Source: JASGJS01 sp047601185
GTDB lineage: Bacteria > Pseudomonadota > Gammaproteobacteria > JAURND01
Assembly: GCA_047601185.1 (NCBI GenBank)
Contig: JASGJS010000001.1
Coordinates: forward strand, 806,001 to 870,000
Reading direction: 5' to 3'
Length of the DNA: 64,000 nucleotides
A program made the position numbers and the translations under genes. This document shows, in pieces, positions 50,424 through 59,022 of the stretch (position 1 is its first letter; the number at the start of each line of letters is the position of its first letter). The notes under the pieces are model-generated. The model searched no databases. It was not told the DNA's origin and saw only the letters and a program-made list of their open reading frames with translations.

Positions 50424-50548
50424 AGCCTTTAGAGCCTGATGTGTGCGAGTGTTGGATGAGAAGGTCTCTATAAACATGGATGTTTATAGGAAGCCTACAG
50501 GGAAGGTCCTGATCAGCCAATACTCGCACACATCAGGCTCTAAAGGCT
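50424..50548. repeat. Long palindrome after rpoC with 27-bp perfect arms
   Basis: The arms start AGCCTTTAGAGCCTGATGTG (50424-50450) and are exactly complementary to 50522-50548. Inside is a second hairpin CTATAAACAT/ATGTTTATAG around ATGG, and the segment CTACAGGGAAGG. The ATGGAT and CTACAGGGA motifs recall a palindromic repeat class I know from other gammaproteobacteria; this is recollection, not a search. It lies between rpoC and the rpsL promoter and may terminate the rpoBC transcript. Confidence 0.75.
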
Positions 50549-50596
50549 AAGTTGTGATAAATAAATCATTACAAATAAATTTAAAGTAAACTTGGC

Positions 50597-50625
50597 TTGA
50601 CAGAACCGGCGCGCTCTTTTAAAAT
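50597..50625 (+). promoter_or_regulatory. Promoter of the str operon (rpsL)
   Basis: A perfect TTGACA (50597-50602), 17-bp spacer and TAAAAT (50620-50625), followed by a CTCGCC discriminator, lie 46 bp before the rpsL ATG. This is the strongest promoter sequence seen in the window. Confidence 0.8.
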
Positions 50626-50671
50626 CTCGCCTCCGTTTAGTTAAGTTAAAACCTGTGGAGTACTATAAAAA

Positions 50672-51049
50672 ATGTCGAGTACCAACCAGTTGGTGAACAA
50701 CCCTCGTACACCGGCTCAAAAGAAGAGTGTTGTGGCAGCGTTAAATCGATGCCCTCAAAAAAGAGGGGTTTGCACCCGCGTCTATACCACAACACCGAAA
50801 AAGCCAAACTCCGCTTTGCGTAAAGTGGCTCGGGTTCGTTTAACCAATGGTAATGAAGTCAGTGCTTATATCGGTGGTGAAGGTCATAACTTACAAGAAC
50901 ACTCCGTTGTACTAATCCGAGGCGGACGTGTGAAAGATTTGCCCGGTGTGCGTTATCACATTGTACGTGGCAGTTTAGACACTGCTGGTGTCAATGGACG
51001 CCGCCAGGGACGCTCCAAATATGGTGAAAAACGTCCTAAAAGTAAATAA
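50672..51049 (+). CDS. rpsL: 30S ribosomal protein S12
   Basis: S12 monitors decoding accuracy. The two streptomycin-critical segments are wild type: TTPKKPNSALRK near residue 43 and GRVKDLPGVRYH near 88, both with Lys. It starts MSSTNQLVNNPRTPAQKKS and has 125 aa. First gene of rpsL-rpsG-fusA-tuf2. Confidence 0.98.
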   Translation: MSSTNQLVNNPRTPAQKKSVVAALNRCPQKRGVCTRVYTTTPKKPNSALRKVARVRLTNGNEVSAYIGGEGHNLQEHSVVLIRGGRVKDLPGVRYHIVRGSLDTAGVNGRRQGRSKYGEKRPKSK

Positions 51050-51080
51050 TTTTGTTCTGAATTTTGTGTGAGGAAACCCC

Positions 51081-51623
51081 GTGTCAAGAAGAAAAGCAGC
51101 CCCTAAGAGAGTTATACTGCCCGACCCTTTATTTGGTAGTCAGCTCATCTCTAAATTTATCAATAGCGTCATGCGTAATGGTAAAAAATCGATTGCCGAA
51201 AAAGTGGTGTATGGTGCTTTAATTCGGGTCATACAGCGCGAAAGCGGTAAAGAAGCGGCTGATGAAGGTGAAAGTGGTAGTGGCACTGGCGGCTTTAATT
51301 TATCCACACAGTCGAAAGAATTGGCGGTTAAAGCATTTGAAAAAGCTATTGAAAACGTCAGTCCTTCCGTTGAAGTCAAATCCCGTCGCGTCGGGGGCTC
51401 CAATTACCAAGTGCCTGTTGAAGTACGTCCGCAACGTCGTATGGCCTTAGCCATGCGTTGGTTAGTGGATTTCGCCAAGAGTCGCGGTGAAAAAACCATG
51501 GTTATGCGTTTGGCTAACGAAATTCACGATGCAGTTCACGGTCGTGGCGGCGCAGTGAAAAAACGCGAAGATGTGCATCGAATGGCAAGAGCCAACCAAG
51601 CATTCGCCCATTATCGTTGGTAA
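51081..51623 (+). CDS. rpsG: 30S ribosomal protein S7 (with internal insertion)
   Basis: S7 nucleates the 30S head and represses the str mRNA in E. coli. Motifs: MSRRKAAPKRVILPDPLFGS, VEVKSRRVGGSNYQVPVEVR near residue 95 and the C-terminal KKREDVHRMARANQAFAHYR. At 180 aa it is about 24 residues longer than E. coli S7. The extra segment lies near residues 55-75 (EAADEGESGSGTGGFNLSTQ), acidic and Gly/Ser-rich. Coxiella and Legionella S7 proteins also have an insertion here, as I recall, so it looks lineage-specific. GTG at 51081 is the start, with GAGGAAA upstream. Confidence 0.97.
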   Translation: MSRRKAAPKRVILPDPLFGSQLISKFINSVMRNGKKSIAEKVVYGALIRVIQRESGKEAADEGESGSGTGGFNLSTQSKELAVKAFEKAIENVSPSVEVKSRRVGGSNYQVPVEVRPQRRMALAMRWLVDFAKSRGEKTMVMRLANEIHDAVHGRGGAVKKREDVHRMARANQAFAHYRW

Positions 51624-51636
51624 TTGAAGGTTATCT

Positions 51637-53733
51637 ATGTCAGCACGTACAACTCCTATTGAGCACTATCGAAATATCGGCATCATGGCGCACATCGATG
51701 CAGGTAAAACGACCACCACTGAACGAATTTTATATTACACCGGTGTTTCTCATAAGATTGGTGAAGTCCACGAAGGCACCGCCGTGATGGACTGGATGGC
51801 GCAAGAGCAAGAACGTGGTATCACGATCACCTCTGCGGCAACCACCAGTTTTTGGAGCGGAATGGATAAGCAATTCCCTCAACATCGCATCAATATCATT
51901 GATACGCCAGGTCACGTCGACTTTACCATTGAAGTTGAGCGCTCTTTGCGTGTGTTAGATAGCGCTGTGGCAGTATTTTGTTCTGTGGGTGGGGTAGAGC
52001 CACAATCTGAAACCGTTTGGAGACAAGCCAATAAATATGGCGTGCCACGAATGGGCTTTATTAATAAAATGGATCGTGCCGGTGCAAATTTTTACCGTGT
52101 GGTCGATCAAGTTAAAACCCGTTTAGGCGCTAACCCGGTGCCGATCCAAGTGCCTATTGGTGCTGAAGAAAATTTTAAAGGCGTAGTCGATTTGTTGCGT
52201 ATGAAGGCGATCTATTGGAATGAAGCCGACAAAGGCATGACCTATGAAGAAAAAGACATTCCTGCAGATTTGCAAGAGCAATGCGCTAAATACCGAGAAA
52301 ATATGATTGAAAGCGCCGCAGAATCTAGCGAAGCTTTCACAGAAAAATACCTAGAAACGGGTGAGCTCACTACAGAAGAAATTAAACAAGGATTAAGAGA
52401 GCGCACCATTAAATGTGAAGTTGTACCCATTCTTTGTGGTACAGCATTTAAGAACAAAGGCGTGCAAGCTTTATTAGATGCAGTGATCGAGTATCTACCG
52501 TCTCCTAAAGATGTGCCTGCCATTAAAGGCTTATTGGATGATGAAACAACTGAAGCATCTCGCAGTCCTTCAGATGATGAACCTTTTGCTGCATTAGCAT
52601 TTAAGATTGCCACAGACCCTTTCGTTGGTACATTGACTTACTTTAGGGTGTATTCTGGGGTATTGCAGTCAGGAGATTCCGTCTACAATCCGCTAAAGCG
52701 CAAAAAAGAGCGCATTGGTCGCTTATTGCAAATGCATGCTAATACACGACAAGAAATTAAAGTCGTTTGTGCAGGCGATATTGCTGCGGCGGTCGGGTTA
52801 AAAACAGCGGTAACGGGTGACACCTTGTGTGATCCCGATAAGATCATTACCTTAGAAAAAATGGATTTTCCAGAGCCGGTGATCGATGTGGCGGTAGAGC
52901 CTAAGAGTAAGGCTGACCAGGAAAAGATGGGCATTGCCTTGGGCAAATTGGCTCAAGAAGATCCGTCTTTCCGCGTTCGCACCGATGAAGAATCTGGTCA
53001 AACTATCATTGGTGGTATGGGTGAATTGCACCTAGACATCATTGTCGATCGGATGCGTCGTGAGTTTAATGTAGAAGCCAATGTCGGTAAACCCCGCGTG
53101 GCTTATCGAGAAACCATTCGCAAAACCGTCGAACAGGAAGGTAAATATGTTCGTCAGACCGGTGGTCGTGGACAATACGGTCATGTCTGGATTCGTCTTG
53201 AGCCCAAAGAAGCCGGGACGGGTTTTGAATTTGAAAATAAAATTGTCGGTGGGGTGATTCCTAAAGAATATATTCCTGCGGTCGAAAAAGGCATTGTAGA
53301 GCAATTAGAAAGTGGTATATTAGCCGGCTATCCTGTGGTCGATGTTAAAGTCACTTTATTCGACGGTTCTTATCACGATGTCGATTCCAGTGAAATGGCG
53401 TTCAAAATCGCCGGTTCCATGGCATTTAAAGAAGGTTGCTCAAAAGCCAGCCCCGTACTTCTAGAGCCTATTATGAAGGTTGAAGTTGTCACCCCTGAAG
53501 AATATATGGGCGATGTCGTGGGCGATTTAAATCGTCGCCGCGGTTTAATCTTGGGGATGGATGAAAATCCAACCGGTAAAATTGTATTAGCAGAAGTGCC
53601 TTTGGAAGGTATGTTTGGTTATGCCACCGACGTTCGTTCTTTAAGCCAAGGGCGTGCAACTTATACCATGGAGTTTGCCAAATATTTAGAAGCTCCAGCA
53701 AATGTTGCGGAAAATATTATTAAACAGAAATAA
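51637..53733 (+). CDS. fusA: Elongation factor G
   Basis: EF-G drives translocation and ribosome recycling. G1 is AHIDAGKTTTTERI near residue 17, switch II DTPGHVDF near 88 and NKMDRAGA near 142. Domains II-V run to residue 698, with GGRGQYGHVWI near 510 in domain IV. Length is normal (E. coli 704). It follows rpsG by 13 bp and precedes tuf2 by 11 bp. Confidence 0.98.
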   Translation: MSARTTPIEHYRNIGIMAHIDAGKTTTTERILYYTGVSHKIGEVHEGTAVMDWMAQEQERGITITSAATTSFWSGMDKQFPQHRINIIDTPGHVDFTIEVERSLRVLDSAVAVFCSVGGVEPQSETVWRQANKYGVPRMGFINKMDRAGANFYRVVDQVKTRLGANPVPIQVPIGAEENFKGVVDLLRMKAIYWNEADKGMTYEEKDIPADLQEQCAKYRENMIESAAESSEAFTEKYLETGELTTEEIKQGLRERTIKCEVVPILCGTAFKNKGVQALLDAVIEYLPSPKDVPAIKGLLDDETTEASRSPSDDEPFAALAFKIATDPFVGTLTYFRVYSGVLQSGDSVYNPLKRKKERIGRLLQMHANTRQEIKVVCAGDIAAAVGLKTAVTGDTLCDPDKIITLEKMDFPEPVIDVAVEPKSKADQEKMGIALGKLAQEDPSFRVRTDEESGQTIIGGMGELHLDIIVDRMRREFNVEANVGKPRVAYRETIRKTVEQEGKYVRQTGGRGQYGHVWIRLEPKEAGTGFEFENKIVGGVIPKEYIPAVEKGIVEQLESGILAGYPVVDVKVTLFDGSYHDVDSSEMAFKIAGSMAFKEGCSKASPVLLEPIMKVEVVTPEEYMGDVVGDLNRRRGLILGMDENPTGKIVLAEVPLEGMFGYATDVRSLSQGRATYTMEFAKYLEAPANVAENIIKQK

Positions 53734-53744
53734 TCGAGGTTCAC

Positions 53745-54935
53745 ATGTCAAAAGAAAAATTTGATCGTAGCAAAGAACATGTCAACGTGGGAACGATTGG
53801 TCACGTCGACCATGGTAAGACCACGCTAACTGCTGCTTTGACCAAAGTATTGTCTAAAAAATATGGTGGAAGTGCATTAGCTTATGATCAAATCGATAAA
53901 GCACCTGAAGAAAAAGCCCGTGGTATCACTATTGCCACCGCTCACGTGGAATATCAATCCGACAAACGTCACTATGCCCACGTCGACTGCCCAGGCCATG
54001 CTGACTATGTGAAGAACATGATCACCGGTGCTGCTCAAATGGACGGCGCTATTTTAGTCGTCTCCGCAGCCGATGGCCCAATGCCACAAACCCGCGAACA
54101 CATCTTGTTGGCTCGCCAAGTCGGTGTGCCTTACATCGTGGTGTATTTAAACAAAGCTGACATGGTTGACGATGCAGAATTATTAGAATTGGTTGAAATG
54201 GAAATTCGTGACTTGCTCAGCAAATATGACTTCCCAGGCGATACCACCCCAATCGTAGTCGGGTCTGCTTTGAAAGCGTTAGAAGGCGATCAAAACGAAA
54301 TTGGCGAACCCTCGATTTTGAAGCTGGTCAGCGTGATGGATGATTATTTCCCAATGCCGGAACGTAAAATTGATCAACCGTTCTTAATGCCGATTGAAGA
54401 CGTCTTCTCCATTTCTGGCCGTGGTACTGTAGTGACCGGTAGAGTGGAAAGAGGGATTGTCAAAGTTGGTGAAGAAGTGGAAATTGTGGGTATTAAAGAC
54501 ACCATCAAAACCACCTGCACTGGCGTTGAGATGTTCCGTAAATTGTTAGACGAAGGTCGCGCGGGTGATAACGTGGGTGTTCTGTTAAGAGGCACCAAAC
54601 GAGAAGAAGTGGAGCGTGGTCAAGTGTTAGCTAAACCCGGCAGTATTAAACCACATACCAAGTTTGAAGCTGAAGTTTACGTATTATCGAAAGATGAAGG
54701 TGGTCGTCATACGCCATTTTTCAAAGGGTATCGTCCGCAGTTTTATTTCAGAACCACTGACGTGACTGGAGAAGTGAAGCTGCCTGATGGTGTTGAGATG
54801 GTCATGCCAGGCGACAACATCCAAATGACCATTACCTTGATCGCACCGATCGCGATGGAAAAAGGTTTGAAGTTTGCGATTCGTGAAGGCGGTCGAACTG
54901 TCGGTGCAGGGGTCGTTTCTAAGGTGATCGAATAA
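53745..54935 (+). CDS. tuf: Elongation factor Tu, copy 2
   Basis: This str-operon copy encodes the same 396-aa protein as copy 1 at 36906-38096. Over the first 470 bp the genes differ at only two bases; further on the silent differences cluster around 54216-54330 and 54700-54930. That pattern points to gene conversion acting on parts of the gene. The SD is GAGG, 7 bp before the ATG. Its TAA overlaps the rpsJ ATG, so str and S10 operons are fused. Confidence 0.98.
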   Translation: MSKEKFDRSKEHVNVGTIGHVDHGKTTLTAALTKVLSKKYGGSALAYDQIDKAPEEKARGITIATAHVEYQSDKRHYAHVDCPGHADYVKNMITGAAQMDGAILVVSAADGPMPQTREHILLARQVGVPYIVVYLNKADMVDDAELLELVEMEIRDLLSKYDFPGDTTPIVVGSALKALEGDQNEIGEPSILKLVSVMDDYFPMPERKIDQPFLMPIEDVFSISGRGTVVTGRVERGIVKVGEEVEIVGIKDTIKTTCTGVEMFRKLLDEGRAGDNVGVLLRGTKREEVERGQVLAKPGSIKPHTKFEAEVYVLSKDEGGRHTPFFKGYRPQFYFRTTDVTGEVKLPDGVEMVMPGDNIQMTITLIAPIAMEKGLKFAIREGGRTVGAGVVSKVIE

Positions 54936-55252
54936 TGGTTAAGAAAAATGAAAGAATTGTGATTCGTCTGAAGGCTTTCGATCATCGCTTGATTGATGTT
55001 GCCACGTTAGAAATTGTCACAACCGCAAAGCGTACAGGTGCGCAAATTAGTGGCCCGATTCCGTTACCCACTAAAATTGAACGTTTCTCTGTACTTATTT
55101 CACCGAATGCTGACAAGGATGCGCAAGACCAATATGAATTGCGCACGCACAAGCGTTTAGTCATTATTATTCAGCCGACGGATAAAACCGTAGATGCGCT
55201 GATGAAATTGGATTTGGCTGCCGGTGTTGATGTTCAAATCAGTGTAGATTAG
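54935..55252 (+). CDS. rpsJ: 30S ribosomal protein S10
   Basis: S10 is a head protein and also the NusE antitermination factor. IRLKAFDHRLIDVATLEIV, GPIPLPTKIERFSVL near residue 45 and YELRTHKRLVIIIQPT near 67 are canonical. 105 aa. It starts on the last base of tuf2 (TAATG), leaving no room for an S10 leader of the E. coli type, in which L4 controls the operon. Confidence 0.98.
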   Translation: MVKKNERIVIRLKAFDHRLIDVATLEIVTTAKRTGAQISGPIPLPTKIERFSVLISPNADKDAQDQYELRTHKRLVIIIQPTDKTVDALMKLDLAAGVDVQISVD

Positions 55253-55269
55253 CCGTAAGGAGTAAAAAA

Positions 55270-55911
55270 ATGCCCATTGGGTTAGTAGGTCGCAAATGTG
55301 GTATGACGCGTGTTTTTGCAGAGGATGGGGCTTCTGTGCCTGTCACTGTATTGCATATTGACGCGAATCGTATCGTTCAAATGAAAACAAAAGAAGTGGA
55401 TGGGTATCGTGCTATGCAGTTAACGGCTGGTAAGCAACTGCCTTCACGTGTCAATAAACCTAAAGCAGGACATTTTGCAAAATACAATGTAGAAGCCGGA
55501 TTAGGTTTATGGGAATTTCCTTTAACCGACGAAGAAGGCAGCGATTATGCCTCTGGGCAAGCATTAAGTGCCGATGTGTTCGAGGTTGGGCAGTGGGTCG
55601 ACATCCAAGGTAAAACCAAAGGTAAAGGTTTTGCTGGAACGATTAAGCGCCATCACTTTCGATCACAAGACGCAACTCACGGTAATTCTCTATCCCATCG
55701 TGCCCCTGGCTCGGTCGGTATGAACCAAAGCCCGGGGCGTGTGTTTCCTGGCAAAAAAATGGCCGGTCATTTAGGGAACGTCTATCGCACTGCTCAAAGG
55801 CAGCAAATTGTCTCGATTGATGCAGAAAAAGGTTTGCTATTTGTGAAAGGGGCTGTCCCAGGTGCACCGGGCGGGTTTTTGGTCATATTACCAACGGTTA
55901 AAGGAGGATAA
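55270..55911 (+). CDS. rplC: 50S ribosomal protein L3
   Basis: L3 is an early assembly protein close to the peptidyl-transferase centre. GLVGRKCGMTRVFAEDGASV at the N-terminus, KGKGFAGTIKRHHF near residue 119, THGNSLSHRAPGSVGMNQSP near 136 with the glutamine that PrmB methylates in E. coli, and GKKMAGHLGN are present. 213 aa. SD TAAGGAG precedes the ATG. Confidence 0.98.
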   Translation: MPIGLVGRKCGMTRVFAEDGASVPVTVLHIDANRIVQMKTKEVDGYRAMQLTAGKQLPSRVNKPKAGHFAKYNVEAGLGLWEFPLTDEEGSDYASGQALSADVFEVGQWVDIQGKTKGKGFAGTIKRHHFRSQDATHGNSLSHRAPGSVGMNQSPGRVFPGKKMAGHLGNVYRTAQRQQIVSIDAEKGLLFVKGAVPGAPGGFLVILPTVKGG

Positions 55912-55914
55912 GCA

Positions 55915-56535
55915 ATGGAATTAACAATTGTCGCTCCTGACCATGCGGGGCCAGGCAAAACAGTCGCGGTATCCGATGTGGTGTTTGGGCGCGAATATAA
56001 CGAAGCATTAGTTCATCAAGTAGTCAATGCTTATTTGGCAGGCGCCAGAGCGGGCACTAAAGCGCAGAAAACACGTGCCGAAGTTCGCGGGGGTGGGATT
56101 AAGCCTTGGAAACAAAAAGGCACCGGCCGAGCTCGTGCGGGTAGCATACGCAGCCCATTGTGGAGAACTGGGGGTAGAGCGTTTGCCGCCTCTCCTCGTG
56201 ATTATTCACAAAAAGTCAATCGCAAAATGTATGAAGCAGGAATGCGTTCAATTTTATCGGAATTGGTTCGTCAACAACGATTAGTGGTCACTGAAGATCT
56301 TCACTTAGATCAACCTAAAACGCGTGATCTCTTAAACCAATTAAACGGCTTAAAATTAAAAAATGTGTTATATGTAAGTGCGCAAGTTGATGTCAATATG
56401 ATGTTGGCGGCACGAAATTTGGCTACGGTGCATGTGTGTTTATCCAATCAAATCAGCCCTGCCAATTTAATTGCCTTCGATCATATTTTGGTGACGGTTC
56501 AAGCGCTCAAGCAAATAGAGGAAGTCTTACAATGA
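55915..56535 (+). CDS. rplD: 50S ribosomal protein L4
   Basis: L4 lines the exit tunnel. The tunnel loop RAEVRGGGIKPWKQKGTGRA lies near residue 60, followed by RAGSIRSPLWRTGGRAFA. The C-terminal ALKQIEEVLQ is canonical. 206 aa. In E. coli L4 also represses the S10 operon, but no matching leader is seen here. It overlaps rplW by 4 bp. Confidence 0.98.
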   Translation: MELTIVAPDHAGPGKTVAVSDVVFGREYNEALVHQVVNAYLAGARAGTKAQKTRAEVRGGGIKPWKQKGTGRARAGSIRSPLWRTGGRAFAASPRDYSQKVNRKMYEAGMRSILSELVRQQRLVVTEDLHLDQPKTRDLLNQLNGLKLKNVLYVSAQVDVNMMLAARNLATVHVCLSNQISPANLIAFDHILVTVQALKQIEEVLQ

Positions 56536-56837
56536 ATACGTTACAACAAGAGCGTTACATGAATATTTTGTTGGCGCCTCGGATGACGGAAAAATCTGCG
56601 CTGGCCCTTAAAAACCAGCAGTACGTGTTTAAGGTTTTGAATGACGCCACCAAACCTGAAATCAAAAAGGCAGTGGAATTGATGTTTGAGGTGAAGGTGG
56701 AAGCCGTTCAAGTCTCACAAGTCAAAAGTAAAGTGAAACGGTTTGGTCAGATGATGGGTCGAAGAAAAGGCTGGAAAAAAGCATACGTGAAATTAGCAGA
56801 AGGCCATACCATCGAACTTATCAACGCATTGAGTTAG
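56532..56837 (+). CDS. rplW: 50S ribosomal protein L23
   Basis: L23 sits at the tunnel exit and docks trigger factor and SRP. It starts MNTLQQERYMNILLAPRMTE, with YVFKVLNDATKPEIKKAVEL near residue 33 and the C-terminal GRRKGWKKAYVKLAEGHTIE. ATG at 56532 overlaps the rplD stop by 4 bp; the long frame upstream is a shadow of rplD. 101 aa. Confidence 0.97.
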   Translation: MNTLQQERYMNILLAPRMTEKSALALKNQQYVFKVLNDATKPEIKKAVELMFEVKVEAVQVSQVKSKVKRFGQMMGRRKGWKKAYVKLAEGHTIELINALS

Positions 56838-56848
56838 GAGCTTAGAAT

Positions 56849-57673
56849 ATGTTAGTTCAAGCTAAACCGACTTCCCCAGGGCGCCGGTTTTTAATTAAAG
56901 TGGTCAATCCAGAGATTCATAAGGGCAGTCCTTATAAAGCTCTGACACAATCTAAAAAAAGAACAAGCGCGCGCAATAATCAAGGACGAATCACTGTTCG
57001 TCGACGTGGTGGTGGCCATAAACATCACTACCGAATCATTGATTTTAAACGCGATAAGGATAATATTCCTGCGGTGGTCGAGCGATTAGAATATGATCCG
57101 AACCGATCCGCGTATATCGCTTTACTATTATTTCAAGATGGTGAACGCAGATATATTATTGCTCCGAAGGGAGTGAGTGTAGGCGCCGAAATTGTATCGG
57201 GTCTTAACTCTCCAATTAAGCCAGGTAACTGTATGGCTTTACAAAATATGCCTATTGGCGCTACTATTCATTGCATAGAGCTTAAGCCTGGTAAAGGCGC
57301 CCAATTGGCGAGAAGTGCAGGTGGTTCTGCACAACTCGTTGCCCGAGAGTCCAATTATTCGTTAATTCGGCTTCGTTCAGGGGAAATTCGTCGAGTATTA
57401 TCCACTTGTCGTGCTGCGATTGGTGAAGTGTCCAATTCAGAACATAACTTGCGTTCTTTAGGGAAGGCGGGTGCTGCGCGTTGGCGCGGTATTCGTCCCA
57501 CGGTTCGCGGTGTGGCTATGAACCCTGTCGATCATCCACATGGTGGTGGTGAAGGCCGTACTTCAGGGGGGCGTCATCCGGTGTCACCTTCTGGTGTTCC
57601 AACTAAAGGTTATAAGACTCGTAATAACAAGCGTACCGCAAAGATGATTGTGAAAGATCGTCGTCGTAAGTAA
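56849..57673 (+). CDS. rplB: 50S ribosomal protein L2
   Basis: L2 is required for subunit joining and peptidyl transfer. GRITVRRRGGGHKHHYRIID near residue 45, the central domain, and the C-terminal MNPVDHPHGGGEGRTSGGRH with the functionally important His are all intact. 274 aa, as in other bacteria. Confidence 0.98.
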   Translation: MLVQAKPTSPGRRFLIKVVNPEIHKGSPYKALTQSKKRTSARNNQGRITVRRRGGGHKHHYRIIDFKRDKDNIPAVVERLEYDPNRSAYIALLLFQDGERRYIIAPKGVSVGAEIVSGLNSPIKPGNCMALQNMPIGATIHCIELKPGKGAQLARSAGGSAQLVARESNYSLIRLRSGEIRRVLSTCRAAIGEVSNSEHNLRSLGKAGAARWRGIRPTVRGVAMNPVDHPHGGGEGRTSGGRHPVSPSGVPTKGYKTRNNKRTAKMIVKDRRRK

Positions 57674-57691
57674 CTAGTAGAGGGTTTAACT

Positions 57692-57976
57692 GTGTCCCGT
57701 TCAATTAAAAAAGGGCCTTTTGTAGATCATCATTTGTTAAAAAAGATCCAAGAGGCAGCCGCTAAAGATATTAAAAAGCCTATTAAAACTTGGTCGCGTC
57801 GTTCTTTGATCGTCCCTGAAATGTTAGGATTTACTGTAGCGGTCCATAATGGGCGTCAACATGTCCCGATCTATATTACCGAAAATATGGTGGGTCATAA
57901 ATTAGGTGAATTTGCTCATACCAGAACATTCCGTGGGCATTCGGGTGATAAAAAAGCTAAAAAAGAGGGCAATTAA
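57692..57976 (+). CDS. rpsS: 30S ribosomal protein S19
   Basis: S19 binds the 30S head with S13. MSRSIKKGPFVDHHLLKKI at the start, TWSRRSLIVPEMLGFTVAVH near residue 33 and GEFAHTRTFRGHSGDKKAKK at the end are typical. The start codon is GTG at 57692, preceded by AGAGG. 94 aa. Confidence 0.98.
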   Translation: MSRSIKKGPFVDHHLLKKIQEAAAKDIKKPIKTWSRRSLIVPEMLGFTVAVHNGRQHVPIYITENMVGHKLGEFAHTRTFRGHSGDKKAKKEGN

Positions 57977-58330
57977 ATGGAAACCGCAGCCATTTATAAA
58001 TATGCACGCATTTCTGCGCAAAAAGCTCGCTTAGTCGCTGACCAAATTCGCAATTTACCAATTGCGAGAGCCGTTGATATTTTAACCTTTAGCACCAAGA
58101 AAGCAGCGCCTCTGGTTAAAAAAGTGTTAGATTCAGCGATTGCCAATGCTGAACATAATCATGGTGCAGATATCGATGAACTTAAAGTCTCCACCGTTCA
58201 TGTAGATGAAGGTCCTACTCTCAAGCGTATGCATGCACGTGCCAGAGGTCGAGGTGCCAGAATTTTGAAACGTACTTGTCATATCACCGTAAAAGTTTCA
58301 GATAAATCAGCTCAAAGTGAGAGAACGTAA
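57977..58330 (+). CDS. rplV: 50S ribosomal protein L22
   Basis: L22 reaches into the exit tunnel. YARISAQKARLVADQIRN at the N-terminus and the beta-hairpin segment VDEGPTLKRMHARARGRGAR near residue 75 are canonical. 117 aa. It starts directly after the rpsS stop and shares its final A with the rpsC ATG. Confidence 0.98.
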   Translation: METAAIYKYARISAQKARLVADQIRNLPIARAVDILTFSTKKAAPLVKKVLDSAIANAEHNHGADIDELKVSTVHVDEGPTLKRMHARARGRGARILKRTCHITVKVSDKSAQSERT

Positions 58331-59004
58331 TGGGACAAAAAGTTAATCCTATCGGAATTCGATTAAAGATCGTTAAAGATTGGACTTCCACTTGGTATGC
58401 CGGTTCGCAATATGCCAACTACTTAAATGTGGATCTAAAAGTCCGAGAATATTTAGAAGAGAAATTGTCTGGGGCTATGGTCAGTCGTATCCAAATTGAA
58501 CGCCCGGCGCGTAATGCTCGAATCATTATTCATACCGCTAGACCGGGTGTGATTATTGGTAAGAAAGGCGGAGATGTGGATGATCTGCGTCAGGCCGTTG
58601 GACGTATCATGGGTGTCCCTGTCCAAATTAATATCGAAGAAGTTCGTAGACCTGAATTAGATGCTGCCCTCGTTGCTCAAGGGGTTGCGCAACAGATTGA
58701 ACGTCGTGTGATGTTTAGACGTGCGATGAAGCGTGCGGTACAGACTGCGATGAAGCAAGGTGCTTTAGGAATTAAAGTGACGGTGAGTGGTCGATTGGGT
58801 GGTGCAGAAATCGCCCGTACCGAATGGTATCGTGAAGGCCGAGTACCATTACATACGTTCCGTGCTGATATCGATTATGCGACAGCGACAGCGAAAACCA
58901 CCTACGGTATTATTGGGATTAAGGTTTGGATCTTTAAAGGCGAAATCTTCCACAACAAATCAAAAGATGGCGCTAGCACTAAAGAAGCTGCTGCCAAAGA
59001 GTAG
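58330..59004 (+). CDS. rpsC: 30S ribosomal protein S3
   Basis: S3 lines the mRNA entry and has helicase activity with S4 and S5. MGQKVNPIGIRLKIVKDWTS, the KH domain GVIIGKKGGDVDDLRQAVG near residue 75, and GRLGGAEIARTEWYREGRVP near 155 are present. 224 aa. It overlaps rplV by one base. Confidence 0.98.
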   Translation: MGQKVNPIGIRLKIVKDWTSTWYAGSQYANYLNVDLKVREYLEEKLSGAMVSRIQIERPARNARIIIHTARPGVIIGKKGGDVDDLRQAVGRIMGVPVQINIEEVRRPELDAALVAQGVAQQIERRVMFRRAMKRAVQTAMKQGALGIKVTVSGRLGGAEIARTEWYREGRVPLHTFRADIDYATATAKTTYGIIGIKVWIFKGEIFHNKSKDGASTKEAAAKE

Positions 59005-59022
59005 AGAATAAGGGGAAATCTG

